A stretch of 8,240 nt of DNA, from positions 1 to 8,240 of the forward strand of contig PBTU01000131.1 of NCBI GenBank assembly GCA_002729295.1, read 5' to 3'. This stretch comes from Verrucomicrobiales bacterium. Its GTDB lineage: Bacteria > Verrucomicrobiota > Verrucomicrobiia > Verrucomicrobiales > Akkermansiaceae. The translations under genes were made by a program, and so were the position numbers. Positions 1 through 6,123 of this stretch are shown in pieces (position 1 is the first letter of the stretch; each line of letters begins with the position of its first letter). Under the pieces are notes generated by a model. The model searched no databases. It worked only from the letters and a program-made list of their open reading frames with translations, and was not told where the DNA came from.

Positions 1-266
1 CGATTTCCAATTTTCACCCGACCCGGAAGCGAAATGAAATTATCACTCTTTCGGGTCATCACGGTCTTGAATCCCTTGCTTCGCAGCTTCCGGTCAACCC
101 GCATCGCAGTGTCCAGTGCCAGCCATTTCTCGTATACCTTTCCGTAACTTCCGCCATTATCTCGGCCTCCGTGACCGGCATCAATGACAACGGTATTGAA
201 ACTACCGGCAGTGGCAATTGAGAGAGATCCGAGAAGAAGGACGAGAGAGGCGAACGGCGATTTCAT
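1..266 (-). CDS. N-acetylmuramoyl-L-alanine amidase (Amidase_3 family), 5' part only
   Basis: Exported zinc amidase that would cut the bond between N-acetylmuramic acid and L-alanine in peptidoglycan, acting in the periplasm or cell wall during division or remodelling. The 88 visible residues begin with a signal peptide (about 1-20, ending ATA before Gly21). The Amidase_3 opening motif follows: VVIDAGHGG at 26-34, with His32 as the expected first zinc ligand and Glu46 in the place of the conserved second ligand. The segment from Leu49 to Arg83 (LALDTAMRVDRKL, then RSKGF, VMTR and PGR) follows the usual helix and strand order of AmiA/AmiC catalytic domains. The rest, including the later zinc His and catalytic Glu, lies beyond the left edge. 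The ATG start is supported by an AAAGGA ribosome binding site 7 bases upstream and a promoter ahead of that. Which amidase subgroup it belongs to cannot be told from this part. Confidence 0.9.
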   Translation of the reverse strand, partial: MKSPFASLVLLLGSLSIATAGSFNTVVIDAGHGGRDNGGSYGKVYEKWLALDTAMRVDRKLRSKGFKTVMTRKSDNFISLPGRVKIGN

Positions 267-273
267 TGATAAT

Positions 274-279
274 TCCTTT
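274..279 (-). promoter_or_regulatory. Ribosome binding site of the amidase gene
   Basis: Read on the minus strand this is AAAGGA, 7 bases before the ATG at 266. It fixes the start of the amidase. It is the only clear Shine-Dalgarno motif ahead of any of the eight gene starts visible in the window. Confidence 0.6.
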
Positions 280-290
280 GGGACTCTTAA

Positions 291-319
291 TTTTTAAAAA
301 AAACGAATAATTAAGTCAA
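291..319 (-). promoter_or_regulatory. Sigma70-like promoter of the amidase gene
   Basis: On the minus strand TTGACT (319-314) lies exactly 17 bases before TAAAAA (296-291). They match the -35 and -10 consensus at 5 of 6 and 4 of 6 positions. The spacer and flanks are strongly AT-rich, including an 8-base T run. Transcription would start around 284, leaving a short leader that contains the AAAGGA site. The promoter lies between the amidase and the upstream exported-protein gene, so the amidase can be expressed independently. Confidence 0.55.
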
Positions 320-361
320 ACTTTATATGGAGGTTTTGGAAATTTATTGCCTCTCAGCTGA

Positions 362-1234
362 TTATCGAGCCTCGGGCCGGTCTGTCGCTTTCCGAATCTT
401 ATTTCTGGCTGCTGCGGCTTTCACCGGGTCATAGGGGATGCCTCCCGACACTACAACCTGCCCATCCGCAAAGGAAACCAAACGGGGATCTCCACTGGAA
501 CCTACCTTGATATAATTGGGTTTATCCATCCTACCATCTTGATTCACAATGGCATGGACAAAAATAGTAGGGTTGCCCAGATACAATACATGGAGCTGGT
601 TTTTACCGTCCAAAACACATTGCGGACGCTTAAACAAAAGCGCATCGCTGATTCGGAATGTTGAAATGGATCGCCCGGATAACGTATTCATCACCGATGC
701 ATAAATGGAGGTCTTCCTCCCGTCATTAAAAGTCAACACCCGGTATTCCCGCTTGGATGCCGGACTATCGGGCACACCAAAGGGCTGACGATACACTTCT
801 ATGCCCCCGGCCACGTTAAAATGAGCACTGTTGGAGGAATAGGTCATTGTGTCGATTCCGGACTGACGAATACTCGCGCTCACGGAATAGGAGTTCACTC
901 TGCTAATTCCAAAGATTTGGTTCAAATTGACCCGCCTCTTAATTGCCTGGCCAGCCGGCAGGACAGCTTTTTGAAATACCGAATTGGTGAGTTTTGGGAG
1001 GGGTCTTCCTCCGCTGGTCCGCATTGAAAAATTGAGCCAGCTATGAGCAATCCCGCCCTTTTTCTCGCTGAATAACTCGAGTGCCCTACCGCTTCGGTTC
1101 GTGATTGTGACCACTGCATGGACAGGCTCGTGGGCCAGATATTGATTCCTCTCAATAGCCAGGTGAACATTTAATTGAGCCGATCCAACCAGGGAGCCCA
1201 ATAGCAGGATAAGTGGTATTAGAATTGTTTTCAT
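362..1234 (-). CDS. Exported protein of unknown function, 290 aa
   Basis: I do not recognise this family. The protein starts with a clear signal peptide (MKTILIPLILLLGSLVGSA, residues 1-19, cleavage before Gln20), so it is exported. Residues about 20-140 alternate hydrophobic and polar residues like a beta-sandwich, with phrases such as VHAVVTITNRSGRALEL (about 38-54) seen in Ig-like domains. The remainder (about 145-275) is also beta-rich, with short strands around RVLTF, LHVLYLG, IFVHAIVNQDG and QVVVSGG, which could form a propeller-like or second sandwich fold. There are no transmembrane segments after the signal, no cysteine pair and no catalytic motif that I can see. It lies 95 bases upstream of the amidase in the same direction, but the amidase has its own promoter. 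The ATG start is chosen because it gives the signal peptide; no Shine-Dalgarno motif precedes it. Confidence 0.8.
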   Translation of the reverse strand: MKTILIPLILLLGSLVGSAQLNVHLAIERNQYLAHEPVHAVVTITNRSGRALELFSEKKGGIAHSWLNFSMRTSGGRPLPKLTNSVFQKAVLPAGQAIKRRVNLNQIFGISRVNSYSVSASIRQSGIDTMTYSSNSAHFNVAGGIEVYRQPFGVPDSPASKREYRVLTFNDGRKTSIYASVMNTLSGRSISTFRISDALLFKRPQCVLDGKNQLHVLYLGNPTIFVHAIVNQDGRMDKPNYIKVGSSGDPRLVSFADGQVVVSGGIPYDPVKAAAARNKIRKATDRPEAR

Positions 1235-1334
1235 GGTCGCAGGTGGCTGCAGAGAAGCGGATCAAGAGTCGCAGATAAAGGAGAAAAGCTTTCCGATCCC
1301 TTCTATTGACACCCCAAATCAAGGCCTTTCTTGC

Positions 1335-2000
1335 TCAGAGCGTTGCTACCAGCAATGATTGTGCCGCGGGGAGAGATATTTGCACCGGGTCTTCCCGGTC
1401 CGGAATTTCCAGAGTCAGAGTGTCGGCTTCGAGATTTCTTTCGGTCAAACATACCGAAGTTCCAGGCTTCAATCCCAGACCAGCCAGCCATTGTAAAAAG
1501 GACGGCTGATCCTCCCTGACTCTCATCAAAATGTATGTCCCCGGTCCGCAGTCCGCCAAAGTCGAGGTGCCATCTGATTTTAAATCTCCTTCGGCATTTG
1601 GAATCGGTGCCCCGTGAGGGTCATGGCTGGGATGATCCAACATCTCGTCCATCCGCTCCAGCAAGCGATCTGAAATCACATGCTCCAGCACTTCGGCATC
1701 CTCATGCACCTCGGCCCAATCCAATTGCATGATTTCGACTAGGAAGGTCTCCACCAAACGATGCCTCCTCAGCACCTGCATCGCAGCCTTTCGACCATTC
1801 TCATTCAAGGCCACTCCCTTGCGTGGAGTGTATCGGACCAAGTCCTTTTTCAGGAGCTTGTTCATCATGGTGGTTGCCGTCCCCGGAGTCACCGAGAGCC
1901 TCTCGGCAACCTGTCCGATGGGGACAAGCTGGTCGCTGCCGTCCTTGATCTGAAGTGTCCAGATGGCCTTGAGGTAATTTTCGACAGTACTGGATGGCAT
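1335..2000 (-). CDS. DtxR/MntR-family metal-dependent transcriptional repressor
   Basis: Cytoplasmic DNA-binding repressor that senses Fe(II) or Mn(II) and usually controls metal uptake genes. Its 221 residues follow the three-domain DtxR layout. A winged helix-turn-helix spans about 1-70 (VAERLSVTPGTATTMMNKL is the recognition unit). A dimerisation and metal-binding domain spans about 71-140, with His80, Glu84, His99, Glu103, Glu106 and His107 at ligand positions. A C-terminal SH3-like FeoA domain spans about 148-221. Position 103 is Glu, where DtxR/IdeR have a Cys, as in manganese-responsive MntR; but the N-terminal site has Asn8 and Lys11 instead of the Asp8 and Glu11 of Bacillus MntR. The metal is therefore undecided. 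It stands alone: HU upstream is closed off by a terminator, and no metal transporter is visible nearby. The ATG start begins exactly at the usual family N-terminus. Confidence 0.9.
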   Translation of the reverse strand: MPSSTVENYLKAIWTLQIKDGSDQLVPIGQVAERLSVTPGTATTMMNKLLKKDLVRYTPRKGVALNENGRKAAMQVLRRHRLVETFLVEIMQLDWAEVHEDAEVLEHVISDRLLERMDEMLDHPSHDPHGAPIPNAEGDLKSDGTSTLADCGPGTYILMRVREDQPSFLQWLAGLGLKPGTSVCLTERNLEADTLTLEIPDREDPVQISLPAAQSLLVATL

Positions 2001-2080
2001 GAGCAGAAGCGGAGTGACGAAACCTTATGGAGAGAACCAACGATGGCGAGGGCAAAGAATACCCACTAAATCAATTCCAA

Positions 2081-2115
2081 GAAAAAGCCCGGCGACTCAG
2101 GGAGCACACCGGGCT
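2081..2115 (-). terminator. Intrinsic terminator downstream of the HU gene
   Basis: On the minus strand AGCCCGG (2115-2109) pairs perfectly with CCGGGCT (2092-2086). Inside it, GCTC and GAGT form a second short stem around a CCT loop. The outer stem runs directly into TTTTT (2086-2082). The GC-rich stem plus U tract on this strand, and the absence of a T tract on the other strand, fit a one-way terminator 40 bases after the HU stop codon. It separates HU from the repressor gene, which must therefore have its own promoter in 2001-2080; I cannot place that promoter with confidence. Confidence 0.85.
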
Positions 2116-2128
2116 GTTAATTATTAAC
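2116..2128. repeat. 13-bp perfect palindrome
   Basis: GTTAAT-T-ATTAAC is a perfect inverted repeat with a single central base, just ahead of the HU terminator stem and after the HU stop codon. It is AT-rich and operator-like in form, but its place between a gene end and its terminator is unusual for an operator. It could be chance in AT-rich DNA. Confidence 0.3.
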
Positions 2129-2155
2129 TGAAGTCGGTTTGCAGAGCGAAAACTC

Positions 2156-2431
2156 TTACAGGGACTTCTTGAGGGTAGAGGAAGGCTTGAAGCCAACAGA
2201 CTTGGAGGCAGAAATCTGCATTGCTTCACCAGTCTTGGGGTTACGGCCCATACGAGCTGCGCGATTCTTCACCTCAAAAGTACCAAATCCAATGATCTGA
2301 ACTTTCTGGTCACTTTTCACGCCTTCTTCAATCGATTCGAGGACCGCGGTCAACGCGTCTTCTGCAAGGCGCTTGGTTGCTTCACTACCGAGTTTCTTTT
2401 GTATTGCTTCAATGAGTTCTCCTTTATTCAT
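2156..2431 (-). CDS. HU-family DNA-binding protein
   Basis: Small basic nucleoid protein that bends and compacts DNA as a dimer. The 91 residues are the normal HU length. The N-terminal helices (about 1-40, starting MNKGELIEAIQ) form the dimer body. The family signature follows, with GFGTFEV at 48-54, then the DNA-clamping beta arm with RNP at 63-65, and a final helix ending in STLKKSL. An in-frame ATG seven codons upstream (2452) would add MRRIAFA, which is not typical of the family, so I prefer the ATG at 2431; neither start has a Shine-Dalgarno motif. The gene is monocistronic, with a divergent control region upstream and its own terminator downstream. Its subtype (HU versus an IHF-like variant) cannot be settled by eye. 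Confidence 0.93.
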   Translation of the reverse strand: MNKGELIEAIQKKLGSEATKRLAEDALTAVLESIEEGVKSDQKVQIIGFGTFEVKNRAARMGRNPKTGEAMQISASKSVGFKPSSTLKKSL

Positions 2432-2484
2432 AGCAAATGCGATTCTTCGCATCGAAATTAGTTTGTAAAGCTAAAATAACGCAC

Positions 2485-2521
2485 CAATCCCTGTATTTAT
2501 GGGGATTGACGCCCATCAATC
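2485..2521. promoter_or_regulatory. Overlapping inverted repeats in the HU / hydrolase divergent region
   Basis: CAATCCC (2485-2491) and GGGATTG (2502-2508) form a perfect 7-bp inverted repeat around 10 bases. The right arm also takes part in a second one: GATTGA (2504-2509) with TCAATC (2516-2521) around 6 bases. Three CAATC/GATTG half-sites thus lie in the only divergent intergenic region of the window. This looks like an operator for HU, for the hydrolase gene, or for both. No regulator can be named. Confidence 0.4.
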
Positions 2522-2550
2522 TTCTAAAATGAACCGATTCAGCCCCGTCA

Positions 2551-2580
2551 TTGACCCTCCCGGACATATTTCCATACCAT
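2551..2580 (+). promoter_or_regulatory. Candidate promoter giving a leaderless hydrolase mRNA
   Basis: TTGACC (2551-2556) and TACCAT (2575-2580) match -35 and -10 elements at 5 of 6 and 4 of 6 positions, with an 18-base spacer. A -10 here would place the transcript start at or within a base or two of the ATG at 2587, so the mRNA would have essentially no leader. This fits the lack of any Shine-Dalgarno motif there. It is a prediction from two short hexamers. Confidence 0.3.
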
Positions 2581-2586
2581 CGCCTT

Positions 2587-3909
2587 ATGATTACGGATGA
2601 GATCTTGCGAAAGGCAAAACAGACGCTTTTTTCGGTACATCCCACCCTTCCCCGGCGGGAATATCTCACCCAGGAGCTCGAAGACGCGAAAGCCGCAAAC
2701 GCCCGTGGTTACTACCTTCCAGACGAAGATGAGCGCCTCCGGGAGGTCTATCGCACCTATCTCACTGCCCGGGCAGCGCTCTGGGAAATGATCGACGATC
2801 TAAGCCCACATTTGGGCGAAAAAGACTCACGAATCTTCGGTTTGTCCTTCTGCGCCGCTGCCGCGTTGATGCGGAGCGCCACTTTTCTCGTCAATTTAGC
2901 AAAAAATCGTCCCACGGTCTGGAAAAAGCTCGATGAAGCCGAACCTCGCTACGGCCTAAAGCGGAAGAGCTTCACCCGAATTTACAAAAATATCAGCTCC
3001 ATTAGATGGATGTGGCGCTTTCAAGAGGCCTCCCGTTACTACGCAAAAAATCGCGACTCGATCCTCAACGATCTCCATGGTTCCGGCCTCTCAAAAGTTG
3101 CCGCTTGGCTAACATCCGAAGAAGAACATCTGGAGCATCGGCGTCGCGCCTTTCTAGAACGTCGGGTTGCGTATCGCATCCACTCGCTCCTACGCCGACA
3201 CACTTCGGGCTACACCAAAGTCATGTTTCACCTCTTCCGTCTCAGCGGGAGCGCCGTGGCTGAATTACGACAGCCCTTCAAAAAAAATCACCGCGTTGGT
3301 AAGCGGGTAAAGCCCGACATTATTCGGAAAATCCAACCACTCCTCAAACCGGGCGACGTCATCGTGACCAGACATGATGATGCCATGAGCAACTTGTTCC
3401 TACCCGGCTTCTGGCCTCACGCCGCCCTCTTTCTCGGCGATTCCAAAACCCGAAAGCAAGATGCTCTCCCCGAGCACCCCATGGAATATGACATTCTGGA
3501 AGCCAAAAAAGACGGTGTCCTTTTTCGGCAACTCTCCGAAACACTCTCCGTTGACTCTTTCGTCGTGATTCGGCCGAATCTTTCCAACGACGACCTTGCC
3601 GAGGCCTTAACCAGAGCCTGCTCGCACGAGGGAAAACTTTACGACTTCATCTTCGACTTCCGAAAAACCGAACGGCTCGTCTGCACCGAAGTCGTCTACC
3701 GCGCCTACCACAGCGTGGGAGAAATAGAATTCCAACTTACCAAACGCAGTGGCCGACTCGCCCTCTCCGCGGAAGATCTCCTCGACCAAGCGATCACCAA
3801 CAACAACTTCAAGGTCATCGCCATTTTTGGAGTGCAAAACTCAGGCCTTCTTTACGACGGCGAAGCCCGCACCTGCCTCCGCGAAAGCCTTCAAATTTCC
3901 TCCTCCTGA
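2587..3909 (+). CDS. YiiX/YebB-like NlpC/P60-type cysteine hydrolase with long N-terminal domain
   Basis: Predicted papain-fold cysteine hydrolase of the circularly permuted NlpC/P60 group, whose members act on amide or lipid-type substrates; the substrate here is unknown. The catalytic part is residues about 250-425 of 440. It opens with LKPGDVIVTR, has the catalytic His in FWPHAALFLG (His278), a Glu in YDILEAKKDGV (Glu305), and ends with the nucleophile in RLVCTEVVYRAY (Cys366). His before Cys is the hallmark of the permuted fold. The first 240 residues are helical and charged, with no signal peptide, and have no counterpart in the roughly 200-residue E. coli YiiX, so this is a two-domain cytoplasmic or peripheral protein. 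I chose the ATG at 2587; an in-frame TTG at 2551 would add 12 residues but fits better as a -35 hexamer. aroC follows after 45 bases. Confidence 0.8.
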   Translation: MITDEILRKAKQTLFSVHPTLPRREYLTQELEDAKAANARGYYLPDEDERLREVYRTYLTARAALWEMIDDLSPHLGEKDSRIFGLSFCAAAALMRSATFLVNLAKNRPTVWKKLDEAEPRYGLKRKSFTRIYKNISSIRWMWRFQEASRYYAKNRDSILNDLHGSGLSKVAAWLTSEEEHLEHRRRAFLERRVAYRIHSLLRRHTSGYTKVMFHLFRLSGSAVAELRQPFKKNHRVGKRVKPDIIRKIQPLLKPGDVIVTRHDDAMSNLFLPGFWPHAALFLGDSKTRKQDALPEHPMEYDILEAKKDGVLFRQLSETLSVDSFVVIRPNLSNDDLAEALTRACSHEGKLYDFIFDFRKTERLVCTEVVYRAYHSVGEIEFQLTKRSGRLALSAEDLLDQAITNNNFKVIAIFGVQNSGLLYDGEARTCLRESLQISSS

Positions 3910-3954
3910 CTCCCCACCCTTGCCCCCGCGCAATCCCCTGCTAGACTCCGGGTC

Positions 3955-5037
3955 ATGTCCAGCCAGCTTGGCCAACTTTTCCGTATCTCGACTTTCGGTG
4001 AATCCCACGGTGGAGGTGTCGGCGTCGTCATCGACGGATGCCCGCCGCGAATCCCTCTCACCGAAGCCGATCTTCAAATCGATCTCGACCGTCGCCGCCC
4101 CGGCCAATCCGAGGTCACCACCCCGCGCGATGAGGCGGACCAGGCCGAAATCCTCTCCGGCACCTTCGAAGGACTCACCCTCGGAGCGCCCATCGCCATC
4201 CTTGTTCGCAACAAGGACCACCGCCCGGAGGCCTATTCCGAGATGGCCGAGAAATACCGGCCATCCCACGCCGACTATGCCTACGATGCCAAATTCGGCA
4301 TTCGTAACTGGCAGGGAGGCGGACGTTCCTCAGCCCGCGAAACCATCGGCCGTGTCGCCGCAGCCGCCGTCGCCAAGAAAGTCATCAATCACCTTTGCCC
4401 CGGGATCGAAGCCCTCGCTTGGGTGAAAACCGTGCAAGACGTTTCCGCCGAGGTTGATCCCCTCTCCGTCACATCCGAAACCATCGAATCCAACATCGTC
4501 CGCACCGGAGATCCGGAAGCTGCCGAGCGAATGATCGAACGGATTAAAGAAATTCGCTCCCAAGGCAATTCCGTCGGCGGCACCATCGAAGCTGTCGTGC
4601 GTGGCTGCCCTCCGGGACTTGGCGAGCCCGTCTTTGATCGTCTCGAGGCAGACCTTGCCAAAGCGATGCTCTCCATTCCCGCGACCAAGGGGTTCGAAGT
4701 CGGCAGCGGATTTGGCGGCACCCTCCTCACCGGAGCAGAACACAACGATCACTTTTACATGGAAGGTGAAACAGTCCGCACCAAGACCAACCGCTCGGGC
4801 GGTGTGCAGGGTGGCATTTCAAACGGCGAACCCATTCTCTTCCGCGTGGCATTCAAACCCACCGCAACCATCATGTCATCGCAAGTCACCATTTCGAAAG
4901 ATAACGAGAATACCGAACTCAAAGGCCGGGGCCGTCACGATGCCTGCGTCCTCCCCCGCGCTGTTCCCATTGTCGAGGCGATGACCAATCTCATCCTCTG
5001 CGACCACCTTTTGAGACATCGCGCTTTTTGCGAATAA
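3955..5037 (+). CDS. aroC: Chorismate synthase
   Basis: Last enzyme of the shikimate pathway: it converts 5-enolpyruvylshikimate-3-phosphate to chorismate, the precursor of aromatic amino acids and folate, using reduced FMN. At 360 residues it is a standard, complete bacterial enzyme. The family landmarks appear in order: FGESHG at 14-19 (His18), RRRPGQ at 46-51, RPSHADY at 102-108, GGGRSSARET at 121-130, GGVQGGISNGEPI at 282-294, and GRGRHDACVLPRAVPIVEAM at 324-343. These make up the FMN and substrate site, and no key position looks altered. The ATG start gives the usual N-terminus (LGQLFRISTFGESHG); no Shine-Dalgarno motif precedes it. It lies in a rightward cluster 45 bases after the hydrolase gene and 12 bases before the membrane protein gene. 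No other aro gene is in the window. Confidence 0.98.
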   Translation: MSSQLGQLFRISTFGESHGGGVGVVIDGCPPRIPLTEADLQIDLDRRRPGQSEVTTPRDEADQAEILSGTFEGLTLGAPIAILVRNKDHRPEAYSEMAEKYRPSHADYAYDAKFGIRNWQGGGRSSARETIGRVAAAAVAKKVINHLCPGIEALAWVKTVQDVSAEVDPLSVTSETIESNIVRTGDPEAAERMIERIKEIRSQGNSVGGTIEAVVRGCPPGLGEPVFDRLEADLAKAMLSIPATKGFEVGSGFGGTLLTGAEHNDHFYMEGETVRTKTNRSGGVQGGISNGEPILFRVAFKPTATIMSSQVTISKDNENTELKGRGRHDACVLPRAVPIVEAMTNLILCDHLLRHRAFCE

Positions 5038-5049
5038 ACGTCTAATACC

Positions 5050-5865
5050 ATGACTTTTGATTCCATCGGCGCCAGCGGGATGATCCTCATCACCCTCGCG
5101 GTCTTTGCCGTCCTTGGTTTTCTCAAAGTCCTCGCAAAATTATTCTTCAACCTGATCGCCCTCGGCATTGGCACAGTCGCCGGACTTTGGGGATACAACA
5201 ACGGCTTTTCCCTGGCAGCCAAATTCATCGCGCAACCACAGCCCTGGATGCCTGTCGCCATTGGAGTCATTTGCTTCATTGGAGCCTTTTCCATCTTTCG
5301 ATCCATCCTCAAATTTTTCTCAGGAAAAGGCGGAGAGGGCGGACAAGTTCGTTCCATGGGATTTGGTCTCCCTGGGATGATCTTCGGGCTCCTGGTCGGA
5401 GGTCTCATCGCCTACTGTCTCCTCACCGGCGTCCGCTACGCCGGCACTGTCGCTGAACTCGAACAATTTAAGGGCTACCTCGCGGGCAAAGTCGAAGAAG
5501 GAAGCAAGCAACCCGCCTTCACCAAGCTGAAAAACTGGATCGACAGCAGCTTGCTCGGCCAGTGGCATCAGAAAATCGACTTCGTGAACGACCCGGAACA
5601 AGAGGACGCCGCCAAACTCGCCATTGTCAAAGAGAACGAAAACAACCTCACCACTCTGCTTCCCCAAATTCCGCGCGCAGAAGTAATCGAAGAATTTCCT
5701 GTCGATCGATCGATTCAAGACTCCATCGATCAGGGCGATTACGGCGCGCTTTTAAAAAACCAAACTCTCCGCGAAAAGGCCAAGGGCCTCGATGACAACT
5801 CCAGGGAACTCATTCGCCGTCTCGAAGAAGAACTCGGCATCAAATCAACCCCTCCGTCACAATGA
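5050..5865 (+). CDS. Four-helix membrane protein, CvpA-like
   Basis: An inner-membrane protein of 271 residues. Four hydrophobic segments are visible at about 9-28, 31-49, 67-88 and 105-128, with glycine-rich stretches in the second and fourth. A basic, glycine-rich loop (SGKGGEGG, 91-98) lies between the third and fourth. The last 140 residues are soluble, charged and mostly helical. The topology and the sequence style of the first half resemble the CvpA (colicin V production) family, but CvpA is usually shorter and I cannot confirm the match by eye. There are no catalytic motifs. The start is 12 bases after the aroC stop, so the two are probably transcribed together, although no Shine-Dalgarno motif is present. 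It ends against the convergent minus-strand region. Confidence 0.65.
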   Translation: MTFDSIGASGMILITLAVFAVLGFLKVLAKLFFNLIALGIGTVAGLWGYNNGFSLAAKFIAQPQPWMPVAIGVICFIGAFSIFRSILKFFSGKGGEGGQVRSMGFGLPGMIFGLLVGGLIAYCLLTGVRYAGTVAELEQFKGYLAGKVEEGSKQPAFTKLKNWIDSSLLGQWHQKIDFVNDPEQEDAAKLAIVKENENNLTTLLPQIPRAEVIEEFPVDRSIQDSIDQGDYGALLKNQTLREKAKGLDDNSRELIRRLEEELGIKSTPPSQ

Positions 5866-6074
5866 AGTGGCTCCTCATACCACTCTCGCCATCCGCCCCG
5901 AGTATCTCCTCGCGCAATACCTCGCTCCGGTAACTGCTTCGCCAGGGCGCTAATGACCGGAGCCATCTTTCGCAATTGCTCCTCCACTTTGGCAATCTCT
6001 TCTGCCGGATCTCTCGCCGAAAAGAAAAGAGAACTCGGGAAACAAATCCCAACTCTGATCAACCGCATCAACAA
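5840..6074 (-). pseudogene. Possible small exported protein gene, apparently frameshifted
   Basis: The region 5866-6123 between two convergent genes has no intact gene that I trust. On the minus strand a reading starting at TTG 6074 or ATG 6068 gives a plausible signal peptide (LIRVGICFPSSLFFSA) and then a helical, charged segment (DPAEEIAKVEEQLRKMAPV, followed by ISALAKQL). After that the frame turns unnatural (GDTRGGWREWYEEPLH) and would run deep into the neighbouring gene. The next frame, however, reads naturally as SEVLREEILGADGESG and stops at 5840, overlapping the membrane gene by only 26 bases. A single frame change near 5925-5950 would join them into an exported protein of about 75 residues. 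It may be a real small gene with a sequencing error, a decayed gene, or chance. I do not recognise a family. Confidence 0.3.
5924..5963. repeat. Long-arm hairpin between convergent genes
   Basis: GCTCCGGT (5924-5931) and ACCGGAGC (5956-5963) form a perfect 8-bp inverted repeat around 24 bases. A second stem, CGCC/GGCG (5940-5949), can form inside it. No T tract follows on either strand, so it is not a classic intrinsic terminator, but its place between the ends of two convergent genes suits a role in stopping transcription or protecting RNA ends. It overlaps the possible frameshifted small gene. Confidence 0.3.
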
Positions 6075-6123
6075 TTCACATTGCCCCTACCATGGATGGA
6101 GCACCAATTTTAGAAAACCCGGA

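Noticed and set aside
2437..2452. ATGCG-ATTCTT-CGCAT inverted repeat just upstream of the HU start as an operator
   Set aside because: The arms are only 5 bp and chance is likely; it also overlaps the alternative ATG. Kept only as a note.
2432..2452. Seven-residue N-terminal extension of HU from ATG 2452
   Set aside because: HU proteins normally begin MNK; the extension MRRIAFA is not family-like and has no ribosome binding site.
2551..2586. TTG start for the hydrolase gene at 2551
   Set aside because: It adds 12 residues with no ribosome binding site, and the TTG fits a -35 hexamer; the ATG at 2587 is more likely.
3841..4752. Long minus-strand and alternative-frame open readings across the hydrolase end and aroC
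   Set aside because: They are antisense or frame shadows of a clearly identified chorismate synthase and have low-complexity Gly/Asp or Ser/Pro composition.
6087..6089. UAG between two same-frame open readings (6281 to 5739, minus) as another recoding site
   Set aside because: The upstream part is only the shadow of the selenoprotein's 3' end, and UAG is not a selenocysteine codon; no family-like continuity crosses it.
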